Program-made: the position numbers and the translations under genes | Notes under the pieces: model-generated | The model's input: the letters and a program-made list of their open reading frames with translations, nothing else | Database searches by the model: none | Told to the model about the DNA's origin: nothing | Shown here: positions 51,509 through 60,946 of the stretch, one piece after another | How positions within the stretch are numbered: position 1 is the first letter of the stretch | How the letters are laid out: each line of letters begins with the position of its first letter | Assembly: GCF_028368995.1 (NCBI RefSeq) | Contig: NZ_JAQNDL010000001.1 | Location: forward strand, 1,302,001-1,366,000 | Direction: 5' to 3' | Source: Nannocystis bainbridge | GTDB taxonomy: Bacteria; Myxococcota_A; Polyangia; Nannocystales; Nannocystaceae | Length of the DNA: 64,000 nucleotides

Positions 51509-53542
51509 ATGTCCACCAGCGCCCAAACCTTCGCCGAGCGGGTCGAGCGGGGCCTCCTGCACGCCTACCACGGCGACGTCGTCGACCACGCCGCGCGCTA
51601 CGCCGTGCGCACGGGTCACTACCCTTCCGACCTGTCCGGAAGGACATTCACCACCGTCTTCCCGTACCAGGCCATCCACGAGCACCACGAGCTCAACGTC
51701 AACCCGCACATGCTCACCGCCAGCGGGCGGCTGTTGACCCTCGACCTCGAGCCGCACCGCGACGGCGGCAACGTGTTCATCCGCGCCGCCACCCGCTTCA
51801 TCGAGAACCAGAGCTGGCACCTGCGCAAGCTGGCGCCCGAGGCGTTCGTGCGCACCGACTTCGCCGAGTTCTCGTGGTTCGGCACTTCCAACCTCACCAA
51901 CACCTCGCCGATCCCGACCTTCCCGGTCGGCGCCCACGACGGCAAGGCCGGGCGGCGCCTGCTGCTGTCGTACGACGCCGGCCGCCCGGTCGAGGTCTCG
52001 CCGAAGACGCTCGAGCACATCACCCCGGTCGGGCGCCCGGGCGACTACCACACCGCCGTCGGCAGCTCGTTCAGCCCGATGATCATGACCACCGGGCACC
52101 CGGTGTACGACCCTGACTTCGAGCCGGGCAAGCCGCGGCTGCTCTATACCAACATCGTCCCGCGGGTCGCCGACTTCCTCCACGTCAACAAGCCGATCCG
52201 CGCCGACCTCTACATCACCACCTGGGACGGCGGCCCCGCCCCGCCGACCCCGCCGCTGCGGGTCACCGTCGACGGCCACGGCGTGATCCTCGGCCACGCC
52301 AGCGTCCACCAGATCTGCCTCACCCGCAATTACCTGGTCGTCTTCAACGCCAACCTGGTCCTCAACACCTCGTCGCTGGTCGAGCCGCTGACGCCGCTGC
52401 TGTGGAAGTGGCTGGTCGAGAGCCGCACGATCGAGGTCCCGCGCAACCTGCGGGTGCTGTACCGCTGGCTGCGGATCCGCCTGCGCGAGGCCACGCCCGA
52501 CCACGTGTGCCCGGTCTACTTCATCCACAAGGACGACATCCGCCGCGCCCTCGCCTCGGGCGCGCGCGACCTGCCGGCGAAGCGCGTCGACCTGATGTGG
52601 GAGCTGACGCATGCGCTGACCGACTACGACGACGACGGCGACGTCGTCACGATCTTCGCCCAGCACAACGTCGGCGCCGACCCGGCCGACCAGATGGAGG
52701 CGGGCGATCGCCTGATCGGCGGCGGCATCGTGCCCGACAGCCTGCTCGGCATGTTCTCGTCGGCGACCGACCTCAACCAGGTCCGCCGGCACGTCGTCGA
52801 CCTGCGCCGCGGCACCGTCGAGACGCGCGCGTTCCCCCACCCCGACGACCGCGAGAACTTCCCGCTCGGGCTCAACATCCTGCCGCCGCTGCAGATCTCG
52901 CCGTACCTGTCGGAGCACGACACGTCGGGCACGCCGAACCTGCTCCGCACCTGTCGCCGCCTCGACGCCACCTACTGGGTCGCCGGCGGCTGGCTGCCGC
53001 AGACGATGAGCGCGCGGGTGTTCGCCAACTTCCGCCGCGGCCGCCCCGACGAGGCCTGGCCGCCGCGCCGCCTGCTCCCCGAGCCCGAGTTCGTCGAGCG
53101 CATCGCCGACCCGAACAACACCGTCCGCTTCTACCGCCTCGACCACGAGATGCGGCTCGACAGCTGCTTCACCTTCGAGCCCGGGTTCTTCATGGCGGCG
53201 CCGATCTTCGTGCCGCGTCCGGACAGCCAGAGCACCCGCGACGGCTACATCGTCGCGCTCGTGTGGGGCCCGGACCACCCCGACATGGAGATCTGGATCT
53301 GGGACGCCGCCCAGCCGCTCGACCGCGGCCCGATCTGCACCCTCGGCCCCGGCCCGCACGAGCAGGGCATCCGCCCCGGCTTCCCGCTCCACAGCGCGTG
53401 GGTCGACCGCGGCGGCATCGACGAGTGGGAGCGCCCGCCCTACGAGGTGCCCACCATCGAGATGCCGACCTACCTCAAGCTGCTCGAGCTCGGCACGATC
53501 GGCGCCGGCGTGCTGCGCCGGCTGTGGCAGCAAGGCCGATGA
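51509..53542 (+). CDS. Carotenoid cleavage oxygenase-family protein
   Basis: 677 residues, larger than typical apocarotenoid oxygenases (~480-560). The propeller fold is suggested by repeated blade motifs. Candidate iron His ligands are in HHELNVNPHM, ADFLHVNKP, SVHQICLTRN and the late FPLHSAWVDRGG. The C-terminal DHPDMEIWIWDAAQPLDRGPICTLGPGPH block resembles the 'L.ILDA....P.A...LP' block of the family. It would cleave a polyene double bond with O2 and Fe2+. It clusters with an FAD desaturase-like gene, as expected for carotenoid metabolism. A CATG-14 element (51631) is in frame. Confidence 0.75.
   Translation: MSTSAQTFAERVERGLLHAYHGDVVDHAARYAVRTGHYPSDLSGRTFTTVFPYQAIHEHHELNVNPHMLTASGRLLTLDLEPHRDGGNVFIRAATRFIENQSWHLRKLAPEAFVRTDFAEFSWFGTSNLTNTSPIPTFPVGAHDGKAGRRLLLSYDAGRPVEVSPKTLEHITPVGRPGDYHTAVGSSFSPMIMTTGHPVYDPDFEPGKPRLLYTNIVPRVADFLHVNKPIRADLYITTWDGGPAPPTPPLRVTVDGHGVILGHASVHQICLTRNYLVVFNANLVLNTSSLVEPLTPLLWKWLVESRTIEVPRNLRVLYRWLRIRLREATPDHVCPVYFIHKDDIRRALASGARDLPAKRVDLMWELTHALTDYDDDGDVVTIFAQHNVGADPADQMEAGDRLIGGGIVPDSLLGMFSSATDLNQVRRHVVDLRRGTVETRAFPHPDDRENFPLGLNILPPLQISPYLSEHDTSGTPNLLRTCRRLDATYWVAGGWLPQTMSARVFANFRRGRPDEAWPPRRLLPEPEFVERIADPNNTVRFYRLDHEMRLDSCFTFEPGFFMAAPIFVPRPDSQSTRDGYIVALVWGPDHPDMEIWIWDAAQPLDRGPICTLGPGPHEQGIRPGFPLHSAWVDRGGIDEWERPPYEVPTIEMPTYLKLLELGTIGAGVLRRLWQQGR
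51631..51648 (+). repeat. In-frame CATG-14 element in the oxygenase gene
   Basis: CCTG 51631 and CATT 51645; encodes SDLSGRTF. Confidence 0.6.
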
Positions 53543-53616
53543 CCTGCCCCTCGGGGCATGTCCTCGAGGTCATGTCCTAAAGCGCATGTCCCCGAGGGCA
53601 TGTCCCCGCGGACATA
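53543..53616. repeat. CATG-14 array at a convergent junction
   Basis: CCTG 53543, CATG 53557, 53571, 53585, 53599 and CATA 53613, exact 14-bp spacing. It begins on the base after the oxygenase stop codon and ends just before the SRPBCC stop. Confidence 0.9.
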
Positions 53617-53621
53617 TCCCA

Positions 53622-54071
53622 TCATCGACCGCCGAGCGCCGCGGCCAGGCTGCGCCGGCCCTGCTCCATCACCCGGTGGTGGCTGCCGGCCATCCACCGC
53701 TTCACCGGCGGCAAGCGGGCCAGGGCCCGCAGCAGCGGGCGCCCCAGGTCGACCTCCCACAGCATCGTCACCTGGGTGCCGCTCGCCGTCGCCGTCAGGT
53801 CCCACGTCCCGCGGCCGACGAGGTCGCCGTCGGCGGTGAACTCGAGCCGGCGCGGCGGCTCGCGCAGCGTCACGCGCTGGACGAACGCGAGGGTCAGGCC
53901 GAAGTCGCCGCGGACCCGGCAATGGACGAGGTCGCCGGAAGCGTCGCCGGGCTCGGCGCGCTCGAAGCCCGGCCACCAGCTCGGATAACGCGGCGCGTCG
54001 GCGACCCACCGCCATACCGCCGCGGGGTCCGCGGCGAACGCCCACTCGCTGCGCAGACGGAACGCCGGCAT
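53622..54071 (-). CDS. SRPBCC (START-like) domain protein
   Basis: About 149 residues. WAFAADPAAVWRWVADAPRYPSWWPGFERAEPGD at the start, then LEFTADGDLVGRGTWDLTATASGTQVTMLWEVDL, is the SRPBCC/polyketide cyclase pattern of a hydrophobic ligand cavity. The start is placed at 54071 (MPAFRLRSEW) because TATGTC (54079-54084) lies 7 nt upstream; the ATG at 54083 is the alternative. It may bind a lipid or carotenoid product of the neighbours (inference). Confidence 0.8.
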   Translation of the reverse strand: MPAFRLRSEWAFAADPAAVWRWVADAPRYPSWWPGFERAEPGDASGDLVHCRVRGDFGLTLAFVQRVTLREPPRRLEFTADGDLVGRGTWDLTATASGTQVTMLWEVDLGRPLLRALARLPPVKRWMAGSHHRVMEQGRRSLAAALGGR

Positions 54072-54127
54072 CGCGCCAGACATAGCAGACTCGGCCGAGG
54101 CGGCGCGTTGACGGCCGCCGCGCGGCG

Positions 54128-55627
54128 ATGCAAACCTCGCGCGCGGTGGATGTCCCGGCGCTCGAGACCGATGTCGTGATCCTCGGCGGCGGAATCGCCG
54201 GCCTCACCTGCGCCGTCGGCCTGCTCGGCTCCGGCCTGCGCCTCGTCGTGCTCGAGCGCGATCGATTGCTCGGCGGGCGGGCGCGCAGCTGGGCCGACCC
54301 GACCACCGGCGACCCGGTCCACGTCGGCCCGCACATCGTCACCAACTACTACCCCAACTTCTTCCGCCTGCTCGAACGCCTCGGCACCGCCGATCGCGTG
54401 GTCTGGGGCCCCGAAGAGGTCCTCTACACCATGTTCGACGGCGAGCGGGCCGTCGAGCTGCGGCGCTCCTCGTTGCCGCCGCCGGTGCAGATGCTGGCGA
54501 CCCTGTGTGACGACCCTGCGCTCGGCCTGCTCGACCTGGCCTCGAACGCGACCTCGGTGCAGGTCGCGCTCGGCCTCGACGAGCGCGAGGTCCTGCGCCT
54601 CGACGATCTCGACGGCGCCGCCGCGCTCGCGGCCATGGGCGTCCGCCCGGCGATGCTGCGGCGCTACTGGCAGTTCGCCGCCATGTCGATCCTCAACACC
54701 CCGGTCGAGCGCTGCTCGGCGGGTTCGCTGATGCGCACGTTCCACCACGCGATCAGCCGCGACGCCGTGCGTATCGGCTTCCCCGGCTGCGGCCTCGGCG
54801 ATCTGTTCGCCCCTGGCGCGCGCGCGGCGATCGAGGCCGCCGGCCACGCCGTGTGGACCGGCACCGCAGTGACCGAACTGCTCGGCGACGACGGTCGGGC
54901 CACCGGCGTGCGCCTGGCCGACGGACGTCAGCTGCGGGCGCGCCACGTCGTCAGCAGCTTGCCGCCCGCCGACCTCGCCGCCCTCGTGCCCGATCGCTGG
55001 CGCCACCTGCCCGGGCTCGACGCCCTGCCGTGGTTTCAGCCGGTCACCTACGTCAGCGTCTACTTGTGGTTCGACCGACGGATCACCCGGCGCCAGTTCT
55101 GGGCCCGCAGCTACGCCCCCGACGACCTCAACTGCGACTTCTACGACTACGCCAACATCTACCCCGACTGGGGCGATCGACCGTCGCTGATCGGCAGCAA
55201 CATCATCGACGCCGCGCGGATCGCCGGCATGAGCGACGACGAGATCGTCGCTGGCACCCGCCGCGAGCTCGACGAGAACCTGCCGCAGGCCCGGACCGCC
55301 GAGCTGCGACACGCCGCCGTCCACCGGATCCCGCTCGCCGTGCAGGCGCCATTGCCTGGCTTCGAGGCGCGCCGGCCGACCGCCGACACCGCCGTCGCGG
55401 GCCTCGTGCTCGCCGGCGACTGGACCCGCACCGGCCTGCCCTCGTCGATGGAGGGCGCCGCCGCCTCGGGCTGGCGCGCGGCGGAGCTGGTGCGCACGCG
55501 CGAGGATCGGCCGCGCGCGCTCGTGCGACCGCTGCCGCCGCGCGGCGTGCTGGCCCGCGCCCTCATGCCGGTCTCGCGGCTGCGCCCGTGGCCCTCGCGG
55601 CTGCGCCGGGCCCTCTCGCGCGGCTGA
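54128..55627 (+). CDS. FAD-dependent carotenoid/squalene desaturase-like amine oxidase
   Basis: 499 residues. DVVILGGGIAGLTCAVGLLGSGLRLVVLERDRLLGGRARSW is the FAD-binding fold with the GGRA motif. The C-terminal GLVLAGDWTRTGLPSSMEGAAASGWRAAEL is the second FAD-contact motif shared by phytoene desaturases and hydroxysqualene dehydroxylases (HpnE). The best single call is an HpnE/phytoene-desaturase-like oxidoreductase. It is divergent from the SRPBCC gene. Confidence 0.82.
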   Translation: MQTSRAVDVPALETDVVILGGGIAGLTCAVGLLGSGLRLVVLERDRLLGGRARSWADPTTGDPVHVGPHIVTNYYPNFFRLLERLGTADRVVWGPEEVLYTMFDGERAVELRRSSLPPPVQMLATLCDDPALGLLDLASNATSVQVALGLDEREVLRLDDLDGAAALAAMGVRPAMLRRYWQFAAMSILNTPVERCSAGSLMRTFHHAISRDAVRIGFPGCGLGDLFAPGARAAIEAAGHAVWTGTAVTELLGDDGRATGVRLADGRQLRARHVVSSLPPADLAALVPDRWRHLPGLDALPWFQPVTYVSVYLWFDRRITRRQFWARSYAPDDLNCDFYDYANIYPDWGDRPSLIGSNIIDAARIAGMSDDEIVAGTRRELDENLPQARTAELRHAAVHRIPLAVQAPLPGFEARRPTADTAVAGLVLAGDWTRTGLPSSMEGAAASGWRAAELVRTREDRPRALVRPLPPRGVLARALMPVSRLRPWPSRLRRALSRG

Positions 55628-55864
55628 GCGCCCCGGGACTCGAGCTCGCCGCACGCCTCGTCGCATGCGGATCGATCCGGAGCTCGAGCTCGTCGCCGCG
55701 GCGTCGGACCCTCTCGCGCTGGGGCTCACCCACGACCTCGAGTTCGCCCCGGCGAGCCAGCGGGCCTTGCGCGGCGCACCGACTTCGACGGTGGCCGTGC
55801 GCCTCGTCCGGGCGCCAGACCCTGCCCGCTCGCGCGCTCGCCTGCCGCGCCCATGCTGCCCGTC

Positions 55865-56347
55865 ATGGGCGACGAGACCTGCGCCATCACCTTGAAGGTG
55901 AACGGGGCCACGCTGCGGCTGCAGGTCGCTCCCTGGACCACCTTGCTCGATCTGCTGCGCGAGCGCCTCGGCCTCACGGGCACCAAGAAGGGCTGCGACC
56001 ACGGCCAGTGCGGCGCGTGCACCGTCCTCGTCGACGGCGTGCGCATCAACAGTTGCCTCAGCCTCGCCGTCATGCGCGACGGCGCCAGCGTCACCACGGT
56101 CGAGGGCCTGGCCGAGGGCGAGGCCCTGCACCCGCTGCAGCAGGCCTTCATCGATCACGACGCCTTCCAGTGCGGCTACTGCACCCCCGGCCAGCTGTGC
56201 TCCGCCGTCGGTCTGCTCGCCGAGGGCCACGCCAGCACCGACGACCAGATCCGCGAGCTCATGAGCGGCAACCTGTGCCGCTGCGGCGCCTACCCCAACA
56301 TCGTCGCCGCGATCGGCCAGGCCATGCGGCCGCGGAGGAGCGCGTGA
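55865..56347 (+). CDS. Aldehyde/xanthine dehydrogenase [2Fe-2S] subunit (PaoA-like)
   Basis: About 160 residues. Two [2Fe-2S] clusters: KGCDHGQCGACTVLVDG plus NSC in the plant-type N-domain, and AFQCGYCTPGQLCSA plus GNLCRCGAYPNI in the helical domain. It passes electrons from the molybdenum site to FAD. No Tat signal is seen, unlike E. coli PaoA, so the enzyme is probably cytoplasmic. Starts at 55853 and 55865 are both possible. It overlaps the FAD subunit gene by GTGA. Confidence 0.93.
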   Translation: MGDETCAITLKVNGATLRLQVAPWTTLLDLLRERLGLTGTKKGCDHGQCGACTVLVDGVRINSCLSLAVMRDGASVTTVEGLAEGEALHPLQQAFIDHDAFQCGYCTPGQLCSAVGLLAEGHASTDDQIRELMSGNLCRCGAYPNIVAAIGQAMRPRRSA

Positions 56348-57339
56348 ACCCGTTCGGCTACACCCGCGCCGGCGACGTCGCCGAGGCCGTGCGCACCGCC
56401 GCCAGCGACGGCGCGGCCCAGTTCATCGCCGGCGGGACCAACCTCGTCGACCTCATGAAGGAGCGCATCACCGCTCCCAGCCGCCTCATCGACATCACCC
56501 GCCTGCCGCTGCGCGCGGTCGAGTCACTGCCCGACGGCGGCCTCAAGATCGGCGCGCTCGTCAGCAACCACGACCTCGCCTACCACCCCGAGGTCGTCGC
56601 CCGCTATCCGCTGCTGTCGCAGGCGATCCTCGCCGGCGCCTCGCCGCAGCTGCGCAACATGGCCAGCACCGGCGGCAACCTGCTGCAGCGCACCCGCTGC
56701 TATTACTTCTACGACGCCGCCTTGCCGTGCAACAAGCGCGCGCCCGGCAGCGGCTGCCCGGCGCTCGCCGGCGTCAACCGGATCCACGCGATCCTCGGCG
56801 CCAGCGAGCAGTGCATCGCCGTGCACCCCTCGGACATGTGCGTCGCTCTGGCCGCGCTCGCGGCCACCGTGCACGTCACCGGCCCCGCCGGCTCGCGGAC
56901 CATCGAGTTCGCCGCGTTCCATCGCCTGCCCGGCGACACCCCCGAGCGCGACACCAACTTGCAGCCAGGCGAGCTCGTCACCGCCGTGGAGCTGCCGCGC
57001 CAGGGCTTCGCCGCGCACGCGTCCTACCTCAAGGTCCGCGATCGTCACTCCTACGCCTTCGCCCTCGTCTCGGTCGCCGCGGCCCTCGAGCTCGAGGACG
57101 GCAAGATCGCCGAGGCTCGCCTCGCGCTCGGCGGCGTCGCCCACAAGCCGTGGCGCGACCCCACCGCCGAAGATCTGCTGCGCGGCCGCAGCCCCGACGA
57201 CGCCCTGTTCGCCCGCGTCGGCGAGCACCTCGTGCGCGACGCTCGCGGCCGCGGTCACAACGACTTCAAGATCGCCCTCGTCCGTCGCGCGGTGGTCCGC
57301 GCGCTGCAGCAGGCGGTCGCCGGAGGATCGCAAGCATGA
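56344..57339 (+). CDS. Aldehyde/xanthine dehydrogenase FAD subunit (PaoB-like, with 4Fe-4S Cys)
   Basis: 331 residues. FIAGGTNLVDLMKE is the first FAD-binding motif and ASTGGNLLQRTRCYYF the second. RCYYFYDAALPCNKRAPGSGCPALAG supplies Cys residues like those that bind a [4Fe-4S] cluster in PaoB/YagS. VDxx-type C-terminal domain blocks (ARLALGGVAHKPWRDPTAED) complete the fold. The GTG overlaps the upstream stop and the stop overlaps the next ATG. Confidence 0.93.
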   Translation: MNPFGYTRAGDVAEAVRTAASDGAAQFIAGGTNLVDLMKERITAPSRLIDITRLPLRAVESLPDGGLKIGALVSNHDLAYHPEVVARYPLLSQAILAGASPQLRNMASTGGNLLQRTRCYYFYDAALPCNKRAPGSGCPALAGVNRIHAILGASEQCIAVHPSDMCVALAALAATVHVTGPAGSRTIEFAAFHRLPGDTPERDTNLQPGELVTAVELPRQGFAAHASYLKVRDRHSYAFALVSVAAALELEDGKIAEARLALGGVAHKPWRDPTAEDLLRGRSPDDALFARVGEHLVRDARGRGHNDFKIALVRRAVVRALQQAVAGGSQA

Positions 57340-59555
57340 CCACCGGCAAGCCCCACGATCGCGTCGACGGCCGGGCCAAGGTCACCGGCCAGGCCCGCTA
57401 CGCCGGCGAGTTCTCGGCCCCCGACCTCGTGCACGGCGTCGTCGTCACCACCGCGATCGCCCGCGGCAAGATCGTCCGTATCGACGCCGCCGAGGCCCTG
57501 GCCCTGCCCGGCGTGCTGCAGGTATTTACCCACGAGAACGCCCCGCGGCTGGCCTGGCGCGACCGCAGCTGGCGCGACATGGTCGCCCCTGGCGGCTCGC
57601 CGCTGCGCCCGCTTCACGACGCCGAGATCCAATTCAGCGGTCAGCCCGTCGCGCTCGTGGTCGCCGAGAGCTTCGAGCTCGCGCGCCACGCCGCCGGCCT
57701 CGTCGTGGTCGTGGTCGAGGCCGCGCCGCACCAGACCCGCCTCGCCGAGGTCGAGGCCGAGGCGCACGAGCCGGCCCGCGGCAAGAAGGGCTACACCCCG
57801 CCGCCCAAGCCACGCGGGCGCGCCGACGAGGCCCTCGCCGCCGCGCCCGTGCGCGTCGAGGCGACCTACGAGCACCCGGCGCTGCACCACAACCCGATGG
57901 AGCCGCACGCCACCACCGTCGTCGTCGAGGCCGACGGCAACCTGACGATCCACGACAAGACCCAGGGCGTCGGCAACAGCCGCGACTACGTGTGCAAGGT
58001 GTTCGGCCTCTCGACCGACCAGGTCCGCGTCGTCACCCCGTTCGTCGGCGGCGGCTTCGGCTCCGGCCTGCGCCCGCAGTATCAATTGTTCCTCGCCGTC
58101 CTGGCCGCCCGCGAGCTGCGGCGCTCGGTCCGGGTCGTGCTCACGCGCCAGCAGATGTTCACGCTCGGCTACCGCCCGTGGACCCGCCAGCGCGTGGCGC
58201 TCGGCGCCGAGCGTGACGGCAGCCTGCGCGCGCTCGTGCACGAGGCCGTCGGCAACACCTCGCGCTTCGAGGACTACTGCGAGAACGTGGTCCCCTGGTC
58301 CGGCGTGCTCTACGAGTGCCCCAACACCCGGCTCGAGTACGGCGTGGCCCCGCTCGACCTCTACACCCCGATCGACGCCCGCGCCCCCGGGGCCGTCACT
58401 GGCCTGTGGGCCCTCGAGTCGGCGATCGACGAGCTCGCCGACGCGCTCGACCTCGACCCGCTGGCGCTGCGCCTGCGCAACTACGCCGAGGAAGATCAGG
58501 ACCACCGGCGCCCGTTCTCGAGCAAGGCCTTGCGCGACTGCTACCGCGAGGGCGCGGCCAGGTTCGGCTGGCACCGGCGCTCGCGCGCCCCCCGATCGAT
58601 GCGGGCCGGCCCGCTGCAAATCGGCTGGGGCATGGCCACCGGCATCTGGGAGGCGCAACAAGCCCCCTCGCAGGCCAAGGCCCTGCTCACCGCCGACGGC
58701 CGGCTGCACGTCGCCAGCGCCAGCGGCGAGATCGGCCCCGGCACCTACACGATCATGTCGCAGATCGCCGCCGAGCAGCTCGGCCTCCCGATCGCCGCCG
58801 TCCGCTTCGAGCTCGGCGACACCGCCTTGCCGCCCGCCATGATCCAGGGCGGCTCGGCCACCGCCTCCTCGGTCGGCTCGGCCGTGCTCGCCGTCTGCAA
58901 GGCGCTGCAGCACAGCCTCTTGAAGCTGGCGCAGACCATGCCCGACTCCCCGTTCGCCGGCCGCGGCCTCGACGACGTCGTGTTCCTCGATCGCGGCCTG
59001 CGCCTGCGCAGCGGCACCGCCGACGCCGTACCGATCGCCGCCATCATGCGCCACGCCGGCCTCGGCAGCCTCGCCGAGCAGGCCACCGCGATCCCCGACA
59101 TGGCCCGCCAGTCACGCTACACCAGCAACGCTCACTCGGCCGTGTTCGTCGAGGTCGCGGTCGACGAGGCGCTCGGCACCGTCACCGTGAAGCGGGTCGT
59201 CAGCGCCGTCGCGGGCGGGCGGATCTTGAACCCCAAGACCGCGCGCAGCCAGATCCTCGGCGGCGTGGTGTGGGGCATCGGCATGGCGCTCGAGGAGCAC
59301 AGCATGCTCGACCACGGGCTCGGCCGCTTCGTCAACCACAACCTCGGCGAGTACCACGTGCCGGTCCACGCCGACGTACCCGAGATCGACGTCCTGTTCG
59401 TCGAGGAGCGCGACGATGTCGTCAACCCGCTCGGCGTCAAGGGCCTCGGCGAGATCGGCATCGTCGGCGTCGCGGCCGCGATCGCCAACGCCGTCTTCCA
59501 CGCCACCGGCAGGCGGATCCGCGAGCTGCCGATCACCCTCGACAAGCTGCTGTGA
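57336..59555 (+). CDS. Molybdopterin-binding aldehyde dehydrogenase large subunit (PaoC-like)
   Basis: 739 residues. DGRAKVTGQARYAGEF is the N-terminal block; VTPFVGGGFGSGLRPQ contacts the molybdopterin. The C-terminal VNPLGVKGLGEIGIVGVAAAIANAVF has the catalytic Glu in the family position (GxGE). Substrates of PaoC-type enzymes are mostly aromatic aldehydes; an apocarotenoid aldehyde from the neighbouring oxygenase would be an attractive substrate, but this is speculation. Molybdenum cofactor genes are not nearby. Confidence 0.94.
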   Translation: MTTGKPHDRVDGRAKVTGQARYAGEFSAPDLVHGVVVTTAIARGKIVRIDAAEALALPGVLQVFTHENAPRLAWRDRSWRDMVAPGGSPLRPLHDAEIQFSGQPVALVVAESFELARHAAGLVVVVVEAAPHQTRLAEVEAEAHEPARGKKGYTPPPKPRGRADEALAAAPVRVEATYEHPALHHNPMEPHATTVVVEADGNLTIHDKTQGVGNSRDYVCKVFGLSTDQVRVVTPFVGGGFGSGLRPQYQLFLAVLAARELRRSVRVVLTRQQMFTLGYRPWTRQRVALGAERDGSLRALVHEAVGNTSRFEDYCENVVPWSGVLYECPNTRLEYGVAPLDLYTPIDARAPGAVTGLWALESAIDELADALDLDPLALRLRNYAEEDQDHRRPFSSKALRDCYREGAARFGWHRRSRAPRSMRAGPLQIGWGMATGIWEAQQAPSQAKALLTADGRLHVASASGEIGPGTYTIMSQIAAEQLGLPIAAVRFELGDTALPPAMIQGGSATASSVGSAVLAVCKALQHSLLKLAQTMPDSPFAGRGLDDVVFLDRGLRLRSGTADAVPIAAIMRHAGLGSLAEQATAIPDMARQSRYTSNAHSAVFVEVAVDEALGTVTVKRVVSAVAGGRILNPKTARSQILGGVVWGIGMALEEHSMLDHGLGRFVNHNLGEYHVPVHADVPEIDVLFVEERDDVVNPLGVKGLGEIGIVGVAAAIANAVFHATGRRIRELPITLDKLL

Positions 59556-59590
59556 ACGCCCGCGCAGCCGGCCGCTCGCATGCACACCCG

Positions 59591-59735
59591 CCCCGCCTGC
59601 ACGGGCTGATTGCGCCGCATCATGACGCTCGACAACGCCGCGATCCCACGCGAGCACCGCCCCGCCTGCGCGGACGGATTGCGCCGCATCATGACGCTCG
59701 CCAACGCCGCGATCCCGCGCGAGCACCCGCCCCAC
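59591..59735. repeat. Two ~69-bp tandem copies
   Basis: Copies start at 59591 and 59660. Each contains ATTGCGCCGCATCATGACGC and ends in CGCGAGCAC. A fragment follows. The remainder of the 59556-59989 gap contains no convincing gene. Confidence 0.85.
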
Positions 59736-59977
59736 CGATCGATCGCACCGCTCCACGGCACACTGACAGCGCATCGGGCGACCGTGCGAGCACTCGCCGC
59801 TTCATGACGGGATCGACAGCGCTCGCTCCGCAGATGCCCGCGGTCTCCGGAAAGCCGGGACGCGGGCGACCTCCGCGCAAGCACGCGCTCGAGCCCGCTG
59901 CGCACCCACCCCATCGGGAGCGCGCCCGCCTCCGCAGCGATCGCGTCCCGTCTGTCAGATGAGTGCACCCCTCCGGC

Positions 59978-59983
59978 TAACCT
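59978..59983 (+). promoter_or_regulatory. Putative -10 (TAACCT), leaderless start
   Basis: TAACCT ends 6 nt before the ATG at 59990. Confidence 0.5.
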
Positions 59984-59989
59984 CGGGGG

Positions 59990-60775
59990 ATGACCGCACG
60001 TCTGCCGCTCGCCCTCGTCACCGGGGCCAACCGGGGCCTCGGCCTCGAAGTTTGCCGCCAGCTCCGCGACCGGGGTTACCGCGTCATCCTCACCGCCCGC
60101 GACCCCGAGCGCGGGCGTGAGGCCGCCCGCGACCTCGGCGTCGAGTTCTTGCCGCTCGATGTCGGCGACTCTGCCAGCGTCGCCCGCCTGGTCGCCGAGC
60201 TGCGGCGGCTCGACCCCGAGGGCCTCGACGTCGTGGTCGCCAACGCCGGCGTCGCCCTCGACGGCTTCGACGCTCAGGTCGCGGCCACCACCGTCGACAC
60301 CAATTACTTCGGCGTCCTGCGCGTGGTCGAGGGCGTGCTCCCGCTGCTGCGGCAGGACGCGCGCCTCGTGCTCGTCTCGAGCGGCGTCGGTCAGCGCGAC
60401 CTCCTCTCCGCCGATCTGCGGGCCCGCCTCGACCTCGACACCCTCACGCGTGACGAGCTGTCCGCCTTCATGCAGCAGTTCGTCGACGACGTGCAGGCCG
60501 GCCGCCACCGCGAGGCCGGCTGGCCGGGCACCGCCTACGGCACCTCGAAGATCGGCGTCACCGCCCTGGCTCACCTGCTCGCGCGCGACCTCGCCGGCGA
60601 CCCGCGCCACCTCGACATCGTCGCCGTGTGCCCCGGCTGGGTCCGCACCGCCATGGGCGGCCCCAACGCCGAGCGCACCGTCGAAGTCGGCGCCGCCAGC
60701 ATCCTCGGCGGCCTCGAGGCCCCGCGCGACGACCCGCACCGCTTCTACCGCGACGGCGCCCACGCCAGCTGGTGA
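59990..60775 (+). CDS. Short-chain dehydrogenase (carbonyl reductase-like)
   Basis: 261 residues. LALVTGANRGLGLEVCRQL (TGxxxGxG), DVVVANAGVA (NAG), VLVSSGVGQ and TAYGTSKIGVTALA (YxxxK). The long segment between VSS and YGTSK (~55 residues) resembles carbonyl reductase-type SDRs. VCPGWVRTAMGGPNA is the usual loop after the active site. Probably NADPH-dependent; substrate unknown. A seven-box CATG-14 array follows. Confidence 0.9.
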   Translation: MTARLPLALVTGANRGLGLEVCRQLRDRGYRVILTARDPERGREAARDLGVEFLPLDVGDSASVARLVAELRRLDPEGLDVVVANAGVALDGFDAQVAATTVDTNYFGVLRVVEGVLPLLRQDARLVLVSSGVGQRDLLSADLRARLDLDTLTRDELSAFMQQFVDDVQAGRHREAGWPGTAYGTSKIGVTALAHLLARDLAGDPRHLDIVAVCPGWVRTAMGGPNAERTVEVGAASILGGLEAPRDDPHRFYRDGAHASW

Positions 60776-60848
60776 CGCGCGCCGCCTCCGACACCGGCGA
60801 GCTCCCACCCTCGGCGTCGGACTCGAGCCGTGGCCGCCACGGACGGTA

Positions 60849-60936
60849 CATGTCTCCCAGGACATGCCCCTTATCGCATGTCCATCACGACATGTCGCCG
60901 AGGACATGCCCCATGTCGCATGTCCTTCACGCCATG
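60849..60936. repeat. Seven-box CATG-14 array at a convergent junction
   Basis: CATG at 60849, 60863, 60877, 60891, 60905, 60919 and 60933, every one exactly 14 bp from the next. It is the longest unbroken array in the window. Confidence 0.93.
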
Positions 60937-60946
60937 CGACCCGCCC

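Noticed and set aside
48222..51647. A long minus-strand open frame across the kinase and MFP genes
   Set aside because: No conserved motif; the kinase and MFP frames on these bases are unambiguous.
55665..55895. 76-codon open frame between the desaturase-like and PaoA-like genes
   Set aside because: The second half overlaps the PaoA-like start and becomes Pro/Arg-rich; no motif and no promoter or ribosome site.
59804..59962. Short plus-strand frame starting MTGSTALAPQ before the SDR gene
   Set aside because: Basic, low complexity, no ribosome site; overlaps repeat-derived sequence.
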